A DNA stretch of 17,287 bases from Flavobacteriaceae bacterium (GTDB lineage: Bacteria; Bacteroidota; Bacteroidia; Flavobacteriales; Flavobacteriaceae). Position numbers and translations under genes: made by a program. This document shows, piece after piece, positions 6,935-12,734 of this stretch (position 1 is the stretch's first letter; each line of letters starts with the position of its first letter). The notes under the pieces are model-generated. The model had not been told where the DNA came from and did not search any database. It was given only the letters and a program-made list of their open reading frames with translations. Where the stretch lies: positions 1 through 17,287 of the forward strand of contig JAURFJ010000019.1 of assembly GCA_030834365.1 (NCBI GenBank), written 5' to 3'.

Positions 6935-7962
6935 AGCACCTCATAAGAATTATCGTTATGGTGAACAATGGCTCCCTCAAGTGTAAGGGTCAACAACGCA
7001 GCGTATAGCTGCTGTTTTTCCAAATCTACGTGACGTAAAAGTTGACTGGGATAAGCGCGTCCATTTTTCAAAAGATACGCAAACAGTGTTTTATCGGCCT
7101 CGGCCTTAAACTGCCGTTTTTCAACTGCTGATTTTTGCCTGTCTACCCGTCTTAATTGAAGCGCTTCAATCAACGTTTCGGGGCCGGCATAAAGTTGAGC
7201 CTTTAACTCGCCAATTAATCGATTACACCCCAAACTGAAACGATCGGTAAGCCTGCCAGGAACCGCGAAAAGGGAGCGCTCATAGCCAAAAGCGAAGTGT
7301 GCTGTGGTTAAGCTGCCCCCCGACTGTGCAGACTCTACAATAAGGGTCGCATCAGACAGTCCAGCAATAATGCGATTACGCGCTACAAAGTGGCCAGCCA
7401 AGGGTTTTACCCCATTGAAAAACTCGCTATACGTGCACCCTCGCTTTTCAATTTTTCGTCTGAGCGACAAGTGATCGCGCGGATAGGTGCGGTCAAACCC
7501 ATGAGCAACCACAGAGATAACATCAAACCCCATTTCAAGGGCTAAAGACTGGGCACAGGCATCAACTCCTTTAGCCAATCCGCTTACTATGGTCACTTGA
7601 TCCACGTCAAGATTGGCTAAAAGCTCTTGAAGAATCTTTTTGGCATAAACCGTCATCGCTCTGGTGCCCACAATACTCAAATACTTCTTGTTGAATAAGG
7701 GGGGTTGGCCAAAGGCATAGAGTACCACGGGCGCGTCTGGAATGTGCATGAGATTCGGCGGATAGTCTATTGCCCCCTTATATAAAAGCTTAACCCCAGA
7801 AAGTTCTAATTTTTCCCGCTCGGCCAATCGCTTTGCTCGCCAATCGGCACCAAAGAAAGGCTCGGCTTGTTTAGCGGCCTTGCCCAGCATCTCCAAGAGT
7901 TGCCCCGCCTTCAGATGCATTAATTCAGCTGGTGTCTCAACATGTGCTAAAAGCTTGGCCAT
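6931..7962 (-). CDS. dprA: DNA processing protein DprA (Smf), open part from the first start after a nonsense codon
   Basis: DprA binds incoming single-stranded DNA and loads RecA during natural transformation. These 343 codons start at ATG 7962. The Rossmann-like core shows YLSIVGTRAMT (94-104), VSGLAKGVDACAQ (126-138), the phosphate-binding block RNRIIAGLSDATLIVES (195-211) and GSLTTAHFAFGYERSLFAVPG (216-236). The C-terminal winged-helix domain is about 285-343. The natural start is probably ATG 8028, because the frame upstream of 7962 reads SRCEGVGPIT, the family's N-terminal helix-hairpin-helix motif, and before it MIEQDKEVLYL. An in-frame TAG (7993-7995) separates the two. Full length would be 365 codons, usual for Bacteroidota. 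The gene converges on trpS with overlapping stop codons and is divergent from the HU gene. Identity is certain; whether an active protein is made is not. Confidence 0.9.
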   Translation of the reverse strand: MAKLLAHVETPAELMHLKAGQLLEMLGKAAKQAEPFFGADWRAKRLAEREKLELSGVKLLYKGAIDYPPNLMHIPDAPVVLYAFGQPPLFNKKYLSIVGTRAMTVYAKKILQELLANLDVDQVTIVSGLAKGVDACAQSLALEMGFDVISVVAHGFDRTYPRDHLSLRRKIEKRGCTYSEFFNGVKPLAGHFVARNRIIAGLSDATLIVESAQSGGSLTTAHFAFGYERSLFAVPGRLTDRFSLGCNRLIGELKAQLYAGPETLIEALQLRRVDRQKSAVEKRQFKAEADKTLFAYLLKNGRAYPSQLLRHVDLEKQQLYAALLTLTLEGAIVHHNDNSYEVL

Positions 7963-8028
7963 GGTAATGGGGCCAACACCTTCGCACCTAGACTACAAAT
8001 ACAACACTTCTTTATCCTGTTCAATCAT
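7963..8028 (-). pseudogene. dprA: 5' end of dprA with an in-frame TAG at codon 12
   Basis: From ATG 8028 the frame reads MIEQDKEVLYL, TAG at 7993-7995, then SRCEGVGPIT and on without a break into the open dprA frame. EGVGPIT is the DprA N-terminal helix-hairpin-helix signature, so the natural gene must begin upstream of the TAG. Aligned with homologues from memory, the stop sits where a hydrophobic residue (often Leu) is expected; TTG to TAG would need one change. A -7 box TAGCTTTG at 8033-8040 ends 5 nt upstream of ATG 8028. Confidence 0.72.
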
Positions 8029-8032
8029 AGAA

Positions 8033-8040
8033 CAAAGCTA
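8033..8040 (-). promoter_or_regulatory. Candidate -7 box of the dprA promoter
   Basis: The minus strand reads TAGCTTTG, an exact TAnnTTTG match. Only TTCT separates it from ATG 8028, so a transcript would start at or near that codon: leaderless if the full-length start is used, or with a leader of about 65 nt if ATG 7962 is used. No convincing -33 TTG is seen (the nearest is 13 nt away). Confidence 0.35.
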
Positions 8041-8065
8041 TTGGAGCTCAGCGCAATCTTTAAGC

Positions 8066-8088
8066 AGCCTAAACCCAAGGTTTAGGCT
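8066..8088. promoter_or_regulatory. Perfect 10-bp palindrome between dprA and the HU-like gene
   Basis: AGCCTAAACC (8066-8075), loop CAA, GGTTTAGGCT (8079-8088), followed on the plus strand by AATTTTTAGG. It lies in the 81-nt gap between two divergent starts, so it has no upstream plus-strand gene to terminate. A protein-binding operator for either promoter, or a 5' hairpin in one of the transcripts, fits better. TAATTTTT (8088-8095) and GATATTTG (8098-8105) are near-matches to the -7 box for the HU gene and abut the palindrome. Confidence 0.5.
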
Positions 8089-8109
8089 AATTTTTAGGAT
8101 ATTTGTATT

Positions 8110-8745
8110 ATGACCTTGGGGCCCTACATACAAGAACTTTTAGCGCATAGAAACTATGTGATTCTCTCGGGGTTTGGAGCTTTTCAGCCCGGCAGATTGC
8201 TCCCTGTTGAGGTCAATGAAAATGAAGAGCTCGTTCCGCCGAGAAGAACGGTCAACTTTAACCCTCTACTTACCTATAGTGACGACACATTAGCTCGATT
8301 TATAGCTGAGCGCGAACAGCGCGAAGTCGAGCAAGTAGCTGATGCACTTAGTCGGCTGGTCTTTGAGTGGAAAACAGAACTTAATCAAGGGAAAGATGTG
8401 AGCATTCCGGGTGTCGGGACCTTTGTAAAACTGAAGTCACTCATTGAGCTCAAGCCAGAAGAAACTCTTCAGGTTCATCGTGAAAGCTTTGGGCTGCCTG
8501 TAATCAAGCGGCCACGGGCCAAATTGGCCGCTGAAAGCAGAGTTTCAACAGAGTCAAATGAACCTATATCAATCGAGACCCCGCCCTTAGCCCCAAAAAA
8601 AACCAGCACAAACGCCCCAATCAGCAAACCGGTTAAAAGCAGCACTACAGACGCTTGGTATGCTTTAGCTATGGTCAGCTTCGCAGCTGCCGTAGCCAGC
8701 ATGCTTTATGTGTTTTCTACCGTATACACCTCATTTTTTAGTTAG
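8110..8745 (+). CDS. CCDC81-type HU-domain membrane protein without a SPOR domain
   Basis: Bacteroidota membrane protein with two HU-like domains of the CCDC81 bacterial type. The first (about 1-60) shows YVILSGFGAFQPG and the PPRRTVNFNPLL strand. The second (about 62-135) shows VSIPGVGTFVKLKS and SFGLPVIKRP. A Ser/Thr/Pro-rich linker (140-180) follows, then one membrane segment (about 183-204), and the protein stops seven residues later at 211. Homologues I know continue into a periplasmic SPOR domain that binds denuded peptidoglycan; none is present here. The HU part should face the cytoplasm. Whether it binds DNA is unknown in this family. The gene is divergent from dprA, and the thioesterase starts 3 nt after its TAG, in the same frame. 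Domain call is from sequence pattern; function is inference. Confidence 0.8.
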   Translation: MTLGPYIQELLAHRNYVILSGFGAFQPGRLLPVEVNENEELVPPRRTVNFNPLLTYSDDTLARFIAEREQREVEQVADALSRLVFEWKTELNQGKDVSIPGVGTFVKLKSLIELKPEETLQVHRESFGLPVIKRPRAKLAAESRVSTESNEPISIETPPLAPKKTSTNAPISKPVKSSTTDAWYALAMVSFAAAVASMLYVFSTVYTSFFS

Positions 8746-8748
8746 CCT

Positions 8749-9261
8749 ATGAAAGCGAAAACTCCTTCAGAGTCGCGAACCATTACCACCGATATGGTAA
8801 TGCCTTCAGAGACTAACCACCTCAATTACCTGTTCGGTGGAGAGCTTTTAGCTCGCATGGACAGGGCGGCCTATATAACGGCAAGGCGACACAGCCGCAG
8901 AATTGCAGTAACCGCCTCGGTGAATCACGTGGCCTTTAATACAGCCATTCCTGTAGGGAGCGTGGTAACCATTGAAGCGCAGATCTCACGGACCTTTAAC
9001 ACCTCTATGGAGGTCTTTATTGATGTTTATATAGAAGACCGCATTAGCGGAATACGCACCAAAGCGAATGAGGCCATCTACACCTTTGTAGCCGTTGATG
9101 ATACCCTGAAACCTGTAGAAGTTTCACCTATTGAACCGGAAACCGAAATAGAAAAACAGCGTTATGACGCAGCCTTGAGAAGAAGGCAGCTGAGCTTGGT
9201 GCTGGCGGGCAAGATGAAGCCCTCCGAGGCTAACGAATTAAAGGCCTTATTCGATAATTAG
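8749..9261 (+). CDS. Acyl-CoA thioesterase, hotdog fold (YciA/BACH type)
   Basis: Cytoplasmic enzyme expected to hydrolyse acyl-CoA to free fatty acid and CoA. 170 residues form one hotdog domain with the family's signature: Asn23 in ETNHLNYLFGGELLARMD, the helix-leading GG (30-31) and Asp38 as probable catalytic residues, then TASVNHVAFNTAIPVGSVV. A charged C-terminal tail (about 135-170, EIEKQRYDAALRRRQ) lies past the core. Start ATG 8749 is 3 nt after the HU gene stop, so the two are probably co-transcribed and translationally coupled. It ends at TAG 9259-9261, one base before the stop of the convergent EnvC-like gene. Chain-length preference cannot be read from the sequence. The link to the HU membrane protein is unexplained; shared transcription may be the only one. 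Confidence 0.93.
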   Translation: MKAKTPSESRTITTDMVMPSETNHLNYLFGGELLARMDRAAYITARRHSRRIAVTASVNHVAFNTAIPVGSVVTIEAQISRTFNTSMEVFIDVYIEDRISGIRTKANEAIYTFVAVDDTLKPVEVSPIEPETEIEKQRYDAALRRRQLSLVLAGKMKPSEANELKALFDN

Positions 9262-9262
9262 G

Positions 9263-10495
9263 CTAAAGTTGATATACCCAAAGCTCCGGGTTTAATCGAG
9301 TGGTGTTTTTGTAGAGGTAAAACTTCAGTGTAGTTTGCTGATTTACCTTGTCGGTGTGTATTAAGCCCAGCTCTTGCTTGGGATCAACTAATTGACCTTC
9401 TGATACATAGACTTCAGCGAGATTGTAATACATGCTAATATAGTCTCCATGACGTACATATACCCCCTTGATTCCCTGTCGATTAATCATAATTGACATC
9501 ACCTCTCCCTTGAAAATCGATCGCGCCTTGGCTCCAGAAGAGGTCGAAATAGAGACCCCATTATTGAAGTGCTTTAGACTCGGGTATAGTTTATCGGCAT
9601 AGGTTCCGTATCCAATGCTCTTTATTCCTTTCTCGACTGGCCAAAGGTGTCGACCCTTGTTCGCTTCGAAGTTTTCGGCGATTAATTTAGCTTCAGGGGT
9701 AAGCACAAAGGCGTCTCCGGTAGCCTCCTTTGATTTCGCATTAGCTTTGGCCTTGGCCCGATTCGCCCGTGCTATCGCCTCGCGTATGAGCTTTTCGATT
9801 TCTTTATCAATACGGTTGCGTTCTTTCTCTCTGTCGGCCAGCTCAGCACGGTACTTGCGCTCTTGCTTTCGCGTTTCTGCCACTAATTGCTCTTGGCTCT
9901 TGCGGTCTCTCGTCAACTCATCACGCTGAAGCTGATTCTCAGCAATCTTTTCTTGCTGTTCAGCCAATTGAACCTGAAGTGCTTTCTCTTTTGCTTGAAG
10001 CTCCAGTTGCTTTGCGCTAATTCGATTAGCCTGAACCGTTCTGTACTCGGCATACTGCAGCAAATAGTTCATGCGCCTTCTGGCCTCATTAAAGGAAGAG
10101 GCAGAGAGTAGAAAAAGCAGCTTGTTCTGCTCGAGCTTCTTCTGATAGGCCGACTTAATGACCTTAGCATAATCTTCTTTTAAGCGCTCTAGCTCGTTAT
10201 TCAGCGCAACTATATCTGCGCTGCTCTGATCAATTTGTCGCTGCAGATATTGAACTTCTCTGGCAGAAAGCGCTATTAGGTTTTCGAGAGCGCTTTGCTT
10301 GCGCTCTAAAATGCGAATGCGATCGACAACCGAACCGCGAAGGCGCTGCTGCTCTTTGACCCAAACTGAAATTTGTGCAATCTCTTGTGTGAGTGCCGCT
10401 TTGCGCTGCTCTAACTCACGCTGTTCGGGAGACTTCTCTTGGGCAAGTCCCAATAGTGCCGTGGCAAGCGCCAAACAAAGCAGTAATATTCTCAT
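9263..10495 (-). CDS. EnvC-like murein hydrolase activator (coiled coil plus degenerate LytM/M23 domain)
   Basis: Exported protein expected to activate peptidoglycan amidases at division, by analogy with EnvC. 410 residues: a signal peptide (1 to about 18, ending near LGLAQ), long charged coiled coils (about 24-125 and 150-255) rich in Glu, Lys, Arg and Gln, and a C-terminal LytM domain (about 281-408). The domain keeps the fold markers WPVEKGIKSIGYGTY, GVSISTSSGAKARSIFKGEV and VRHGDYISMYYNL, but the zinc ligands are gone: the HxxxD block is HFNNGVS, the HxH block is MYYN, and the HFEL block is KFYL. It is therefore a non-catalytic regulator rather than a peptidase. Its ATG overlaps the TGA of the DUF4292 lipoprotein gene by 4 nt, so the two are coupled, and it closes the long minus-strand operon. 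Confidence 0.88.
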   Translation of the reverse strand: MRILLLCLALATALLGLAQEKSPEQRELEQRKAALTQEIAQISVWVKEQQRLRGSVVDRIRILERKQSALENLIALSAREVQYLQRQIDQSSADIVALNNELERLKEDYAKVIKSAYQKKLEQNKLLFLLSASSFNEARRRMNYLLQYAEYRTVQANRISAKQLELQAKEKALQVQLAEQQEKIAENQLQRDELTRDRKSQEQLVAETRKQERKYRAELADREKERNRIDKEIEKLIREAIARANRAKAKANAKSKEATGDAFVLTPEAKLIAENFEANKGRHLWPVEKGIKSIGYGTYADKLYPSLKHFNNGVSISTSSGAKARSIFKGEVMSIMINRQGIKGVYVRHGDYISMYYNLAEVYVSEGQLVDPKQELGLIHTDKVNQQTTLKFYLYKNTTRLNPELWVYQL

Positions 10496-11268
10496 TGTTT
10501 TATGGCTCTACGGTAGCCGCTGGGTATTTGAAAAGGGAGACTCATCACTTTCTGAGACTCAAAGTCACTAAGGAAGAGGTGAAGCGTCTTTCCTGCTCCC
10601 GAAAGCTTAATTTCAGCGGGCATAGTTGCATCATTTTCGTACGAATACGTAATGATCACAGGGGTCTTAAGTTTGGTTGAGACCAGCTCTTGGTGCACGA
10701 TTCGGGTCGGATTGAGCTGTACCATTACCTCATAGGTGGCGTTACCAAAATCGGTCGAATTAAAACTGGCCGAATAGTGCATCTGGTTTTTAGTGCGTCT
10801 AAGGCGCTTTACTTCTTTCATCGCGCTCACCTGATCGGCAAAAACTACCTCAGCATTGAGCAGCCGTTGCAGCTGATCAAAGCTAAAGCTAATTGGAAGT
10901 AGGCTGTCAAGATCCTTAAATGAACCCTCAAAATAGGTGCGATTGAGCTTGTTGTAGTACGCTAATTTATCTGGAGTGATTAACGCCTTGGCCACTCCGA
11001 GTGGAGCACTAAATAGCAGTCCTTGATCTTTGGCGTAGCGCACACTGAGGCTTACCTCTTTCTTAGAGTTGGGCTGCGTCAGGCTAGCCCGAATCTTTCC
11101 GCGATAACCTTCGTCCTCCGTTTTGCTAACTGTTATTCGTTCATAGACTTCATCAGGGGTCAATCCGCGACTGTCTTCTCCCTTTGTGGCCATAAAGCCG
11201 CTCTTGCAGGCGGATGTCAACAAGACCGCTGCAGTCAATCCCATTAGAAGACCTCGATTGCGAAACAT
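10492..11268 (-). CDS. DUF4292 lipoprotein (LolB-like fold suspected)
   Basis: Predicted lipoprotein of unknown function. 258 residues; the signal peptide carries a lipobox ending LTSAC with Cys21 as the lipidated residue. The mature part matches the DUF4292 pattern seen in Bacteroidota: SLSVRYAKDQGLLFSAPLG, an AYYNKLNRTYFEGS block (113-126), and a C-terminal YSYENDATMPAEIKLSG segment near FLSDFE. The family resembles outer-membrane lipoprotein carriers such as LolB in fold, which would suit a role in lipid or lipoprotein handling at the envelope; that is inference. It sits 7 nt after the sugar nucleotidyltransferase gene and overlaps the EnvC-like gene by 4 nt (ATGA). In the genomes I remember, the same pair DUF4292 then EnvC-like is conserved. 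Confidence 0.8.
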   Translation of the reverse strand: MFRNRGLLMGLTAAVLLTSACKSGFMATKGEDSRGLTPDEVYERITVSKTEDEGYRGKIRASLTQPNSKKEVSLSVRYAKDQGLLFSAPLGVAKALITPDKLAYYNKLNRTYFEGSFKDLDSLLPISFSFDQLQRLLNAEVVFADQVSAMKEVKRLRRTKNQMHYSASFNSTDFGNATYEVMVQLNPTRIVHQELVSTKLKTPVIITYSYENDATMPAEIKLSGAGKTLHLFLSDFESQKVMSLPFQIPSGYRRAIKQ

Positions 11269-11275
11269 GGGCTGC

Positions 11276-12292
11276 TTATTCTAAGACCGTATAGTCTCCA
11301 AGGCTGACCTTGGTGAATGATCCGTCGAAAATCACCTGATTACCAATCATAGCCTGATCTAGGGTGCAATTTCTAAGGAGGCTATTTGATTGTATGATGC
11401 TGTTGGTTAAGGTGGCATTCTCGACAATCGTGTTCGGACCAATAGACACATGAGGGCCAACAGTTGAGTTTACTAGCCTTACACCTGCTGCTATGGCACA
11501 GGGTTCAATCACGGTGGAGTGCTCCAAAACCAAATCATCATCGATCAAGGGTTCTCCTTCGGCATGCAGATGGTCTAACATGCGCGCATTGGTTTCTACT
11601 GTAACCTGCTTGTTACCGCAATCCATCCAGTCGGTGACGGCACCGGTAACAAAACGCTTGCCTTCGGCCATCATCCGTTTAATTCCGTCGTTTATCTGGT
11701 ACTCTCCAGAATGAGAGATGCGCCTGTCAATAACCTCCTTCAGGGCTTGCTTCAACTGGGCAACCTCTTTAAAGTAATATATGCCTATAACGGCAAGGTC
11801 AGACACATATGTGTTAGGCTTTTCTACCAAGGAGATGATTTCATGCTGCGCGTTAAGCTCAACTACTCCGTAAGCCTCCGGATGAGACACCTGCTTCACC
11901 CAAATCACGCTATCAGCGCTTTGGTCCAGATCGAAATTGGCCCGAACTAGGGTGTCTGCATAAGCAATAACTGCTGGCCCTGATAGAGAGGGGGCTGCGC
12001 ACATAATGGCGTGCCCTGTTCCTAAGGGCTCATCTTGTCTATAGATGGAGGCTTTGGCGCCCAAAGAGGCCGCCAAAGCCTCTAAAGACTGTACAACATC
12101 ATTACCAAAGAAGGCCGGATCTCCGATCACAAAAGCCACTTCTTCTATGGGGGTTCCAATTACTTTGGCAATATCTCTAACCAGCCGATCAACGATAGGC
12201 ATACCGGCAACAGAAACCAATGGTTTCGGAACAGTCAATGTGTGGGGTCTTAAACGGGAGCCTCTGCCCGCCATGGGTACAATTATCTTCAT
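11276..12292 (-). CDS. Sugar-1-phosphate nucleotidyltransferase with C-terminal beta-helix
   Basis: Makes an NDP-sugar from a sugar-1-phosphate and NTP, feeding surface polysaccharide or lipopolysaccharide synthesis. 338 residues. The N-terminal catalytic domain begins MKIIVPMAGRGSRLRPHTL, the GxGxRLxPxT...PKPL signature (residues 9-25), with the uridylyl/thymidylyl-transferase motifs DEPLGTGHAI, AYADTLV and LVEKPNTYV following. Residues about 245-338 form hexapeptide-like repeats of a left-handed beta-helix (VIEPCAIAAGVRLVNSTVG, HVSIGPNTIVENATL). The sugar is not identifiable: RmlA, GlmU and mannose-1-phosphate types share these motifs, and the beta-helix lacks an obvious acetyltransferase signature. 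It lies 4 nt after dut and 7 nt before the DUF4292 gene, and the flippase gene is two genes upstream, supporting a polysaccharide role. Confidence 0.9.
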   Translation of the reverse strand: MKIIVPMAGRGSRLRPHTLTVPKPLVSVAGMPIVDRLVRDIAKVIGTPIEEVAFVIGDPAFFGNDVVQSLEALAASLGAKASIYRQDEPLGTGHAIMCAAPSLSGPAVIAYADTLVRANFDLDQSADSVIWVKQVSHPEAYGVVELNAQHEIISLVEKPNTYVSDLAVIGIYYFKEVAQLKQALKEVIDRRISHSGEYQINDGIKRMMAEGKRFVTGAVTDWMDCGNKQVTVETNARMLDHLHAEGEPLIDDDLVLEHSTVIEPCAIAAGVRLVNSTVGPHVSIGPNTIVENATLTNSIIQSNSLLRNCTLDQAMIGNQVIFDGSFTKVSLGDYTVLE

Positions 12293-12296
12293 ATCT

Positions 12297-12734
12297 CTAT
12301 TTTACTCCGGTGCTGCCGAATCCGCCCGCGCCTCTTTCGCTCTCGCTCAACTCGTCAACCACAACCCACTTGGCCTGCTCATGCCTTGCAATCACCATTT
12401 GTGCAATTCGCTCACCCTTTTCGACCGTAAACGACTCGTTTGACAAATTCACCAAAATGACACCAATTTCACCTCTGTAATCAGCATCTATGGTTCCAGG
12501 ACTATTGACCAATGAAATTCCTTTTTTGCCAGCCAACCCGCTTCTTGGTCGAATCTGGGCCTCATATCCAACAGGGAGTTCGATATATATACCGGTCGGT
12601 ATAATTGCGCGCTCAAGAGGCTTCAATACTACAGGGTCTTGGTTGTTCGCCCTTAGGTCCATTCCGGCAGAGGCGGCGGTTTGATAAGACGGAAGCTCAT
12701 GCTCCGATCTGTTTATAATCTTAATTGGGATCAT
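12297..12734 (-). CDS. dut: dUTP diphosphatase (dUTPase)
   Basis: Trimeric enzyme that hydrolyses dUTP to dUMP and pyrophosphate, keeping uracil out of DNA and supplying dTMP synthesis. 145 residues with all five family motifs: SAGMDLRA (22-29), RPRSGLAGK (62-70), SPGTIDADYRGEIG (78-91) with Asp83 as probable catalytic base, GERIAQMV (107-114) and RGAGGFGSTG (134-143). The length is usual. Its ATG overlaps the TGA of the upstream flippase gene by 4 nt, and the sugar nucleotidyltransferase starts 4 nt after its stop, so it is embedded in the envelope operon although its job is in nucleotide metabolism. No missing motif; identity is firm. Confidence 0.98.
   Translation of the reverse strand: MIPIKIINRSEHELPSYQTAASAGMDLRANNQDPVVLKPLERAIIPTGIYIELPVGYEAQIRPRSGLAGKKGISLVNSPGTIDADYRGEIGVILVNLSNESFTVEKGERIAQMVIARHEQAKWVVVDELSESERGAGGFGSTGVK

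Noticed and set aside
2797..7995. Reassignment of TAG or TAA to an amino acid
   Set aside because: TAG and TAA end many intact genes in the window at the expected protein length, with neighbouring genes starting right after or overlapping, so both work as normal stops.
8066..8100. Palindrome plus T-run as an ordinary intrinsic terminator
   Set aside because: Nothing is transcribed toward it on the plus strand, and on the minus strand no T-run follows the stem.
9265..9300. ACCC...GGGT hairpin near the thioesterase end as a terminator
   Set aside because: Only four base pairs and inside the EnvC-like coding end; too weak to support.
9615..9929. 104-codon frame opposite the EnvC-like coiled coil
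   Set aside because: A Ser/Arg/Ala-rich shadow of the repetitive Glu/Lys/Arg coiled-coil coding sequence, without a signature of its own.
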